Positions 52,873-60,548 of a DNA stretch of 64,000 bases are shown in pieces. The translations under genes and the position numbers were made by a program. The stretch lies in the NCBI GenBank assembly GCA_965225625.1, contig CBDDBH010000018.1, positions 62,001 through 126,000 on the forward strand, in the 5' to 3' direction. Within the stretch, counting starts at the first letter, position 1; every line of letters starts with the position of its first letter. A model generated the notes under the pieces. The model saw only the letters and a list, made by a program, of their open reading frames with translations, was not told the origin of the DNA and searched no databases. Source of the DNA: CBDDBH01 sp965225625 (GTDB taxonomy: Bacteria; Pseudomonadota; Gammaproteobacteria; JADZEE01).

Positions 52873-53097
52873 ATCAACCGACTGCGTAATCCATCAACCT
52901 GCAATACTCCTGGTACATACCTCGGATCGCTATCTCATTGTGAGCGCCCGGGCTGCTTTCAATCGGACCGCGGCCACCCATTTCCACCACCGCAAACCCA
53001 TCCTTAAAGCGATTGGCGTTTGATTGGATCAATCGACAGACTTCGCCGTCTTCCATCGAGATGAATCCGGCCGGTCCAATCATGTTGCTCTGTTTAC

Positions 53098-54168
53098 TCA
53101 GCAGTCGCCAATATAGGCGACAGATGGAGCAAGAAAGAATGATCGAACAAGGTGGGGCATACGCTTGAGTTGGGTGAGTTGCTCCTCGATCTTCTCGCGC
53201 AGTGTTTCGCCCGCCCGCAGTGGCCGTCGCGCTGCACCCGTGCGCTTGACGTGACTCCACACCCATTCATCGGGGTTCAGGTCTGGCGCGTAACCGGGCA
53301 GAAAATGCAGGCTCAGCCGGCCATTCGTCGAAGCGACGTAGTCGCGCACGCGCGCGGTCTTGTGCGCCGGCAGACTGTCGAGCACGAGATGCACCGGCTT
53401 GCGCCGGCCCCGCATGAGCTGGCGCAGCAAGGTGACAAACAAAGCGGCTTTGAGCGCGCCGCTATAGGTGCAAAACCAGAACGCCCCGTTGGCGTTGACC
53501 GCCGAGGCGGCACTGAACGATTGACGCTGTCCGGGTCGGTACACGACCGGCGTCTGGCCGCGCACGCCCCAGGTCTTACCGTGCACCGTATCAGCACGGA
53601 AGCCAGACTCATCCCAGAAAAACACCTCGCCACCGTGCTGTTTCGCTTGACGGGCGATGGCTGGGAAGGTTTCACGCTGCCAGCGTTCAATCGCCTCGGG
53701 GTCCCGCTGATAGGCTCGCTGCAGCGGCTTGTGCGGCGTCAATCCCAGTTTCGCCAACAACTCCCCGACCGCCGTGACGCCTATCGTCACCCCGAACTTC
53801 TGCGTCACCAACTCCACGACCACCGCGCGCGTCCACAAGCCGAAGTCCAATCCATACTGTCGCGGGTCACGACCATTGACCCAGCGGAACACCTGTCGCT
53901 CTTGCGCCGCGCTCAGGGTTCGTGGCCGCCCCGTAGCCTTCGTCGAACGCAACGCCTTGATGCCGACACCCGGCTGCATCGCCGCTTTGATCCATTTGTA
54001 GATGGTCGTCCGGTTGAACCCGAACGATGCGATCACCGTCGCCGGCGACTCGCCTTCGCGAACGCGCTCTATCGCCATCAAGCGAATAGCTTCCAAGGTC
54101 GAATGGTCAAGCGTGCGGCCGTCCAGTTTCATATCTGATCCGATCGGTACGCTCTCAGAAAGTTCCAT
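53098..54168 (-). CDS. IS630-family transposase
   Basis: 356 residues. N-terminal helix-turn-helix pairs (EAIRLMAIERVREGESPATVIASFGFNRTTIYKWI, and VRWVNGRDPRQYG after GRPRTLS) lead to the DDE core: Asp in FFWDESGFRAD (about 190), Asp in HLVLDSLPAHKT (about 262), Glu in PDLNPDEWVWSHVKR (about 303). HFLPGYAPDLNPDE is the family signature. The frame is whole, so the copy may be active. The stop lies just outside the left end of the element. Confidence 0.93.
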   Translation of the reverse strand: MELSESVPIGSDMKLDGRTLDHSTLEAIRLMAIERVREGESPATVIASFGFNRTTIYKWIKAAMQPGVGIKALRSTKATGRPRTLSAAQERQVFRWVNGRDPRQYGLDFGLWTRAVVVELVTQKFGVTIGVTAVGELLAKLGLTPHKPLQRAYQRDPEAIERWQRETFPAIARQAKQHGGEVFFWDESGFRADTVHGKTWGVRGQTPVVYRPGQRQSFSAASAVNANGAFWFCTYSGALKAALFVTLLRQLMRGRRKPVHLVLDSLPAHKTARVRDYVASTNGRLSLHFLPGYAPDLNPDEWVWSHVKRTGAARRPLRAGETLREKIEEQLTQLKRMPHLVRSFFLAPSVAYIGDC

Positions 54169-54190
54169 CGATGTCGCCTTATTTATCGAC
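53104..54190 (-). mobile_element. IS630-family insertion sequence
   Basis: Ends GTCGCCAATATAGGCGACA (from 53104) and, on the other strand from 54190, GTCGATAAATAAGGCGACA form imperfect terminal inverted repeats, continuing to GATGGA on both sides. IS630 elements insert at TA and duplicate it; TA is present on the right (54191-54192) and CA on the left, so the left copy may have mutated. It interrupts a Rieske alpha gene; the boundaries are good to one or two bases. Confidence 0.85.
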
Positions 54191-55523
54191 TAGTGAGTAA
54201 CACGATAGGAATCCATTTCCGCGTCGTCATCCTGGTAACCGAAATAATTCCAGATAATCTCGAACTCCTGAGGTCCCTTGGGGACAACCTTACGCAGCGC
54301 GAGCGTGTTGGCAATCTGCTGCAACACCAGGCTGGGGAATATTTCCATGATGATGACGTTCATTTCGTCCGCAAATTCAGAGCGCCCCGCGACCACCGAT
54401 GCGGGATCGTTCAACCGGTACGGGGCGTCGTCGGCAACACCGCTTGCCAGCCAGTCACGATACTACTGGTTCGCGTCCGCATCGTGAGTACCGACGTGGG
54501 CCATGTCGCTAGGCTTTGCCGGCTTCGTCCACAGGCAACTGTGCTGGCCGCCTGCAGAAAGCTTGACGCCACCGATCGCTATGGGCAGAAACGCGCCGAA
54601 TGTCGCCATAAATGGATGCAGCATCATGGCGTGATAAGGATCGCGCGTATTCTCTATATACAGTTTCCAGTTTGCCGACACGCGTTGACGAGTCCGGCCG
54701 ATCAACTTAATCGGCTTACAGAAAAACCTGTCCAGATACCCGGTGATGGTCGGACTCAGGTAGTCCTCAAGGCAAGGAGCTTCATCGCTGAAACTGCCGA
54801 AGATTAGATCGTGATGCGTTTCGACCCGAATTTTCCTCAGCCCATGATGGGCTTTGTCGAAATCCTCCGGCATGCCGCCGATGGAAGTGCCGCCTTTCAC
54901 CTTTACGCCTCGTTGATAGGGGATACCTAGCAGATCACCTTACAAGTCGAAGCACCATTGATGGTAGACGCAGATGTGATTGGCAACATTGCCTTTCAGA
55001 TCGCGGCACAGTACCGCACCACGGTTCACAAAACCGCAGATCTCGCCTTCCTTGGTACGATTAACAATGATCGAAGTGTCGCCGATGCTGCTGACGATGT
55101 AATCGCCCGGTTCGGGGATCTCCAGGCTTAGTCCCAGGTACGACCAGGTGGGTCCGCGAAATATCCGCTCCTGTTCACGCGCATACACGTCGGGGTCCGT
55201 GTAAACGGCGTAAGGAATGCGCGTGAAGTCCGTGGTTGGCCAACTAATGCCATTGCCGTCGGTCGTTTGCTCGGTCATAGCCGGTCCCTCAGAAGCCAAC
55301 GAAGATGCTTTGAAACTCCAGATCCCATGAAGTGCCCTCATGCCGGCGCCAAAGCGGGCAAATAAGCAGAATAAGGCTCAGCATTATCCGCCTTCGGCTG
55401 TATCTAGAGAATTACTATTTTGAGTGCGTCGCCGCCGACGCCATCTCATTACTAGAATGCCTACCGGTTGGAGAAGCGCCGCTATCGCTCTATAGTTGTT
55501 GGGTCGCCCTTCAGGATCCCCGT

Positions 55524-56490
55524 GTGCGCATCGACGTCCACGCGCACCTATTCCCTCGCTCGTTCCTCGACCGGGCGCGTACGCAAGGCGTCGAATTCCG
55601 GCTTCCCGGCATGCCGTTGACGACCTTCCCGAAAATGTATGACGTCGACGAGCGGCTCGCCGATATGGCCAGCGCCCGCCTGGACACTCAGGTACTGAGT
55701 CTGGGGCCTCCCGGCGTCGATGTTCGGCGATGTCGAGCAAAGCGTTGTCCTCGCCCGAACCTACAACGACTCCATTGCCGAACTGGTACAGGAACGCCCG
55801 GATCAATTTGCGGCTTTCGCCGCGCTACCGCTTCAGGATCCCGAAGCAGCAGTTAGGGAACTCGAGCGCGGCGTGCGAGAACTCGGCTTGCATGGAGGCC
55901 AGATCTTCACCAACGTACGCGGACGCTTCTTAGATGCGAAGGAGTTCTGGCCGATATACGAGGCCGCTGAGGGGCTCAACGTTCCGCTGTTCGTGCATCC
56001 GACGACGCCCGGGTGCACCAAAGGCGCCGAAGACTAGGGACTGACAATCAGCGTAGCGTTCTTGTTCGATACAACGCTGGCAGCGAGCCGGCTGGTGTTC
56101 AGCGGCGTGCTCGACCGCTTCCCCAGACTCGACCTGATCCTGGCGCATCTGGGTGCGGCTTTACCTTTTATCTTGCCGCGGATCGACATCGAGACCGAGT
56201 TGAATTCTCAGTTCCTCACGGACTATTCCTCCCCGATCGAGGGTGCGCCGAGCAGCCGCTTTCTGCGTTTTTATCTCGACACCGTCTCACATCATGCCGC
56301 CGCCTACCGCTGCGCGCTCGAGACCTGGGGGAGCGAGCGTATTCTGCTGGGAAGCGACTATCCCTATTCACGTTGGGAGCGAAGCGTCGATGCCATCGAG
56401 GTGCTTGGTCTATCCCAACATGACGAGAACCTCATCCTGAGTGGGAACGCGAGGAGGTTACTTAAGCTCTCATCTTCACCTTTAGCATGA
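55524..56490 (+). pseudogene. amidohydrolase 2 (ACMSD-like), frameshift and in-frame stop
   Basis: GTG 55524 begins VRIDVHAHLFP (His-x-His metal motif) and LPGMPLTTFPKMYDVDERLADM. Near 55719 the frame shifts to MFGDVEQSVVLARTYNDSIAELV, FAALPLQDPEAAVRELERGV and LNVPLFVHPTTPG. TAG at 56035-56037 stops it, after which the same frame continues FDTTLAASRLVFSGVLDRFPRLDLILAHLGAALP, FYLDTVSHHAAA and LLGSDYPY (metal His and Asp). Read through, this is a full-length, about 320-residue decarboxylase/hydrolase of the ACMSD type. All metal ligands remain, so the two lesions are the only obvious defects. Confidence 0.75.
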
Positions 56491-56518
56491 CCTACTCAAC
56501 GGTAAAGGAGGCACCAAA

Positions 56519-57019
56519 ATGAAACTCCATACTTTCATGCGGCCTGCGTTCGTGATTTTCTACGCTACAGGCCTGTTGTTGTGTACGCCTTTGCCGGCGG
56601 CTGAATACATCAAAGGAACATGGCAGGAACATCACGCCTTTTCGCCGGCGGTGATAACGCAGGGCGGCAAGATCGTCTGGCTTGCGGGCGAAGGAGGCAT
56701 CGTCGCGGCCGAGCCGTCGCAAAAGGGAGAGACCCTCGATATAAATGAGATAGAGATCGCGACTGATTTCGACGAGCAAGTACACAACACATTCCGGCGA
56801 CTCGATGCGACGCTCAAACGCGCGGGTGGATCCCTGCAGGACATGGTAACGATGACCGTGTTCATCAAGGATATGCGCCATGGCGAACGCTTCGTCAAAC
56901 TGCGAAAGGAGTATTTTCCCGAAAACGCCCCGGCTAGTGCGCTGATCACCGTAACCGGATTCGCAGTACCGGAAATGCTACTGGAGATCCAGGGGATCGC
57001 CGTGATCGGAGAGGATTAG
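56519..57019 (+). CDS. exported RidA/YjgF-family protein
   Basis: 166 residues; AAAGGAGG before ATG 56519 is an excellent start. An N-terminal Sec signal peptide (about 1-28, ending LPAAEY) precedes a RidA domain: FSPAVITQGGKIVWLAGEGGI (about 40-60), FDEQVHNTFRRLDATLKRAGGSLQDMVTMTVFIKDMRHGERFVKLRKEYF (about 81-130) and ASALITVTGFAVPEMLLEIQGIAVI (about 136-160). RidA deaminates reactive enamines in the cytosol; an exported version must have another substrate. The late Arg that binds the substrate carboxylate in typical RidA is not evident (here GFAVPEML). Near amidohydrolase and amine-oxidase genes. Confidence 0.88.
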   Translation: MKLHTFMRPAFVIFYATGLLLCTPLPAAEYIKGTWQEHHAFSPAVITQGGKIVWLAGEGGIVAAEPSQKGETLDINEIEIATDFDEQVHNTFRRLDATLKRAGGSLQDMVTMTVFIKDMRHGERFVKLRKEYFPENAPASALITVTGFAVPEMLLEIQGIAVIGED

Positions 57020-57175
57020 CACACAGAAGTTTTCGGTTTAAACAACCGTTTCGCGCATTGGATGGCATGTACCTGGCGTCGAGACCTACCGAGGCGAATT
57101 CCTAAAACGACAAAAACGTCCAGCACCGCCGCCGGTCGTGGCCGATACCGCTCGGTAGGATCATAAACAGTCCTA

Positions 57176-58030
57176 TTAGGTTTTGCTGCCGCGGAACCAC
57201 GCATCCTCATCCGCAAAACGCGCGGCGTTCCAGTCCAACGCAGCCTTTAATCCATCTTTATCACGGATGGCATTGAATTCATCAATCTCAGGCGAGTCGC
57301 CGGTACTCGCCAGCACGATCGCTTCGAGTTCCATCGAACGCTCAATCACCTGCCGAATACCCATTAATTCGTAAGACATGTTTATCAGTTTTTTGTTGTA
57401 TTCGACCGTTGCTGCCGGCAGCTTCGCGATAGTCAGTGCACGTTTATAAACGGTCTCATCGAGTTCCGTCGCCGGCACGACCTCGTTAACCAGATCGATA
57501 CGCTTGGCTTCTGCAGCATCGATCAGGTTTCCGGTATAGAGCAACTCGCGCGCCTTGGTCATGCCGATTACCCATGGCCACACCGCCGGTATGTACGGAC
57601 CACCCATTCGGATCTCGGGAGCGCCGAACTTGGAATCCTCAGTGCATATGCGCAGGTCGCAAAAAGTCGCAGTGGCGAGACCGCCGGCAACGCAGTAGCC
57701 GTGGATTTGCGCGATGATCGGTTTAGGGTTGTTCCAAAACACATCCCACCACGCCGACTCGCTGAACCCCTTGCCCTTGAAAAAACGCGATCGCCATTCG
57801 ACCGCACTGCCATCCTCATTCGAGGATATATCGAAACCCGCGCTGAATGCCCGTCCGGCCGCCTTTAGAATGATCACGCGAATATTGTCGTCACCCCAAC
57901 CGGCATCCTCGAGTGCGTCGCGTACTTCCAGCTGCAGTGAGTCCGACAACGCGTTCAGCTTGTCGGGGCGGTTCAGGGTGACGATGGCAACCGGGCCGCG
58001 TTTTTCGTATTCAATCGCTGTGTAGTTCAC
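57176..58030 (-). CDS. enoyl-CoA hydratase/isomerase family protein
   Basis: 284 residues of the crotonase fold. VAIVTLNRPDKLNALS (14-29), VIILKAAGRAFSAGFDISS (about 53-71, first oxyanion Ala-Gly-x-Asp), KPIIAQIHGYCVAGGLATATFCDLRICTEDSKFGAPEIRMG (about 103-143, second oxyanion Gly-Gly and the position of catalytic Glu). Ala-Thr-Ala-Thr replaces the usual first Glu and the second Glu position is occupied in APEIRMG, so hydration or isomerisation are both possible. Complete length. It would act on CoA esters made by the acyl-CoA ligases in this window. Confidence 0.92.
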   Translation of the reverse strand: MNYTAIEYEKRGPVAIVTLNRPDKLNALSDSLQLEVRDALEDAGWGDDNIRVIILKAAGRAFSAGFDISSNEDGSAVEWRSRFFKGKGFSESAWWDVFWNNPKPIIAQIHGYCVAGGLATATFCDLRICTEDSKFGAPEIRMGGPYIPAVWPWVIGMTKARELLYTGNLIDAAEAKRIDLVNEVVPATELDETVYKRALTIAKLPAATVEYNKKLINMSYELMGIRQVIERSMELEAIVLASTGDSPEIDEFNAIRDKDGLKAALDWNAARFADEDAWFRGSKT

Positions 58031-58059
58031 ATTGAGTCCTTTTCACATTTGATAATGTT

Positions 58060-58149
58060 ATTGATAAGCAACCAACTCACCAGAGCAACGAGGGCACCAC
58101 CCTGTGGGGAGTCAACTACGAGCAACTGGCCGACTACCTGGAGCTGTAA
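58060..58149 (+). pseudogene. unassigned C-terminal tail fragment
   Basis: The plus frame reads SNEGTTLWGVNYEQLADYLEL and stops at 58147-58149, protein-like but without a start or a body. I do not recognise the family. It may be the 3' end of a gene lost when the region was rearranged. Confidence 0.25.
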
Positions 58150-58157
58150 CCCACAAG

Positions 58158-59576
58158 TCAGCCAAACAATTCCTGCACCTCGCGTGCCACCCTGATCCCA
58201 CTTTCGACCGCACCGTCAACGAAACTGGTCCAGCCCTTGGCGGTGTAGCCGCCGGCAAAGAACAGCGCACCTTCAGGGCGACGCATGATAAGCGGATTGT
58301 ACATCTCACCCTTGCGGTAATTCGGCCAGGTGCCAAGCGAATAAGGATCGTAGGTCCAGTCGTAAGCGACTGCCGACTGAAATTCGACATCCGGAATATA
58401 GGCCTTGACCGCCTGTTCGATCGCGGCGTTATCGTTGATGTCGAGCAGTTCGCGTTGACCACCAAAACCAATCAGCACTGAGCCCTGCGATCCGAAGTAC
58501 TCGGCATGCATATAAGTGAGCGGACTTGCGGCCGGTCCGAAAGCCTGGAATCGGCCGAGGTCCTGGGCTACCTGCACGTAGACTTTGGTTCCGGTGCTGG
58601 GCTGACCTTTGTCAATAATGGTTTGTTTGTCCGACGGCAACCCGGGCGTGAACTTAACGTTGTTAAACGTGTTGATCGGCAGAGTTAATATCGCGCAGCG
58701 CGCGGTGATCTTTTTGTCGTCTTCGGTCGAGATTTCAACATGCCCAGGACCGTGGTCGATGGCGGCAATCGGCGTTGATAAATGCACGTCGGCGCCACTG
58801 TCCTCGACAATGGCCGAGATCAACCCATTGGTACCCTCCTTCAAACGGAAGCGGTTTTGCAGATCGAGCAACAGACCACTGTTCCATCCCGCCAGAGCGT
58901 GCAGTTTGAGTTGTTGGGTGAGACTGGCCTCACTCAGCGACGAACCCGGGACGATCTCCAGCAAGCCGCTGAAGACATCGCGTTCGCGCGTCGTCAGTGG
59001 CAGTGAATCAAGACGCGTCTGTATCGACTGATGGTCGATTGCGGCGATTTTCTCCTCGACATGGTAGGGATCGATCATCGCCTGCGGGTAAAGCGCGAAC
59101 GAATCGTGGTGCAACGCGTCCATCCATTTGAGAACGTCCGCTACCAGGGATGCGTCGCCGACCTGCCGCTTGCCGTCGCTGCCGAGCAGCACGACCGTCT
59201 GCGGATCCAGCACGGGGCTTTCGTACAAATGCATGCCGTAACGATGGATCTCCGCCCAGATGTTCGGCTGCAACCAGTGAAACCACATCCCGCCGAGCTC
59301 TATGTCGTGTCCGGCGAAGCGGCTGGTGTAAGTCAGCCCCCCAAGGCGATTACGCGCTTCGAATAGTCCGACCCGCAGTCCATCTTCGCCGAGTTCGCGC
59401 GCGGCCGTCGCGCCTGCAAAGCCGGCGCCGATGACAATAACGTCATAGTCGAAGCCGGTTGCGGCCCTGCCCGCAGTTCGACCCAGGGCGTCGGCTGCCA
59501 ACATTCCGCCGACGGCTGCCGCACCTGTTTGTTTGATGAATTGACGGCGACTTGATCTGGCTTTGCTGCCCTTCAT
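58158..59576 (-). CDS. Tat-exported flavin-containing amine oxidase
   Basis: 472 residues from ATG 59576; GAGGAGG lies just upstream. Twin-arginine signal SSRRQFIKQTGAAAVGGMLAADAL (8-31). FAD-binding VIVIGAGFAGATAARELGEDGLRVGLFEARNRLGG (about 46-80, Rossmann loop and acidic end), then RFRLKEGTNGLISAI and the C-terminal FAD motif GALFFAGGYTAKGWTSFVDGAVESG. Family members (monoamine and polyamine oxidases) oxidise amines to aldehydes with peroxide release. Substrate unknown. The C-terminal half of a related enzyme lies at 63333-64000. Confidence 0.9.
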   Translation of the reverse strand: MKGSKARSSRRQFIKQTGAAAVGGMLAADALGRTAGRAATGFDYDVIVIGAGFAGATAARELGEDGLRVGLFEARNRLGGLTYTSRFAGHDIELGGMWFHWLQPNIWAEIHRYGMHLYESPVLDPQTVVLLGSDGKRQVGDASLVADVLKWMDALHHDSFALYPQAMIDPYHVEEKIAAIDHQSIQTRLDSLPLTTRERDVFSGLLEIVPGSSLSEASLTQQLKLHALAGWNSGLLLDLQNRFRLKEGTNGLISAIVEDSGADVHLSTPIAAIDHGPGHVEISTEDDKKITARCAILTLPINTFNNVKFTPGLPSDKQTIIDKGQPSTGTKVYVQVAQDLGRFQAFGPAASPLTYMHAEYFGSQGSVLIGFGGQRELLDINDNAAIEQAVKAYIPDVEFQSAVAYDWTYDPYSLGTWPNYRKGEMYNPLIMRRPEGALFFAGGYTAKGWTSFVDGAVESGIRVAREVQELFG

Positions 59577-59672
59577 AGCGATTGCCTCCTCACGGCAAAG
59601 CAAAACGGTTTCAATTATGGCTGCTGCAATAGTGCGGCTCTAAACGCGAAGCCGTTCAGGTGGTACGCCGGC

Positions 59673-59747
59673 TTAGCGCTGCGAGACAAGATCCCGGATC
59701 GTGCCCGCGCCCATCATGCCCGCTCCACCCAGAATGACGATAGTCAT
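59673..59747 (-). pseudogene. saccharopine dehydrogenase-like, 24-residue N-terminal stub
   Basis: ATG 59747 encodes MTIVILGGAGMMGAGTIRDLVSQR and stops. This is the NAD(P) loop (GxGxxGxGT) that begins saccharopine dehydrogenase-like oxidoreductases of about 350-400 residues. It resembles the hyuA stub at 37922: only the 5' end survives. Confidence 0.5.
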
Positions 59748-59846
59748 CGCTGTCGCATATTGCACCATGCGGCAGCGCGATGGAATCCACTAACGAGGCG
59801 TAGGTGAATCGATTAGAATGCGTTGCAACTGCAGAGGGCTATCCCG

Positions 59847-60094
59847 GTGAAAATAATTCAGACAGGCAAGCTCATATTCGCGGGGATTTTCGTAATCGTT
59901 TCCCTACCTGCGTCGGCTGCGGACTTGAAATACGACAAAGTCACGATTGAAACGCTACCGGCAAACCCGGGTAAACACTGGATCTGGGTTAACGACCCTA
60001 ACTTTCTCGCCGCGTCGGAAGGCAAGGCCTGGCTTATCGATGCCGACGCCGGGACTGTTCTGGGCATATTACAGGCGGGCTATCAGAAATACCC
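59847..60094 (+). pseudogene. mauB: methylamine/aromatic amine dehydrogenase heavy chain, N-terminal stub
   Basis: From GTG 59847 a Sec signal peptide (KIIQTGKLIFAGIFVIVSLPASAAD) is followed by KVTIETLPANPGKHWIWVNDPNF and GKAWLIDADAGTVLGILQAGY, the first propeller strand of the heavy chain. The full chain has about 370-400 residues. After about 80 residues the reading meets the light-chain remnant in another frame; most of the heavy chain and the usual maturation genes between are missing. Confidence 0.65.
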
Positions 60095-60445
60095 GATCCA
60101 GGTGACCCGGCAAGCTGCGAGTACTGGTGCCACTGCGCGCTGGATGGTTTTCTTTGCGAGTGCTGCGGCGGCACCAAGACCAGCTGCCCACCGGGCACTG
60201 AAGTGTCATCGATTACCTGGATCGGTACCTGCCACAATCCGGAGGACGAGAAGGATTACGTAATTTCCTACAATGACTGCTGTGGCAAATCCGCGTGCGG
60301 ACGTTGTCTGTGTACCGGCAATGAACGCGAGGAGCCCATGTATCGGCCAGCGCGCAGTAACGACATCGTCTGGTGCCTGGGGGCGAGCGAACAGGCCTAT
60401 CACTGCACGGTGGCCGCGGTAATCGGGACAGCCAACGGACCGTAG
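60095..60445 (+). pseudogene. mauA: methylamine/aromatic amine dehydrogenase light chain, 5'-truncated
   Basis: The frame carries CEYWCHCALDGFLCECCGG, SCPPGTEVSSITWIGTCHNP, YNDCCGKSACGRC and SNDIVWCLGASEQAYHCTV. By comparison with the Paracoccus light chain, the two Trp that become the tryptophan tryptophylquinone cofactor (57 and 108) are in SSITWIG and DIVWCLG, and the catalytic Asp (76) in YNDCC. Nearly all disulfide Cys are kept. The signal peptide and first part are missing, so export and maturation are impossible as written. It is joined out of frame to the heavy-chain stub, as by a deletion spanning most of a mau-type operon. Confidence 0.7.
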
Positions 60446-60548
60446 AAGCGATTAGCTGTGATCGGGGCGGCTAATTAGCAACCCGTCTGGACGTGTAACG
60501 TAGCTTGCGCGTACGCCGCTGCTGCAACGACGCATTACAGGAGCACCC

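Larger units (their letters stand above)
52874..55278 (-). pseudogene. Rieske dioxygenase alpha subunit, broken by IS630, stops and a deletion
   Basis: From ATG 55278 (MTEQTTDGNGISWP) the frame reads TRIPYAVYTDPDVYAREQERIFRGPTWSYLG, then FVNRGAVLCRDLKGNVANHICVYHQW. The first Rieske pair Cys-x-His, normally between VNR and GA, is missing, as by a 12-base in-frame deletion. TAA at 54940-54942 and TAG at 54463-54465 interrupt the same frame, which continues with GDLLGIPYQRGVK, NWKLYIENTRDPYHAMMLHPF (mononuclear iron site) and FPSLVLQQIANTLALRKVVPKGP. An IS630 copy at 53104-54190 splits it, and the C-terminus (SNMIGPAGFISMEDGEV, EIAIRGMYQEYCRLM) resumes at about 53100 and stops at 52874. It was the partner of the intact beta subunit. 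Confidence 0.85.

Noticed and set aside
53152..54138. Long plus-strand open frame opposite the IS630 transposase
   Set aside because: Antisense shadow; the minus strand carries the complete DDE transposase.
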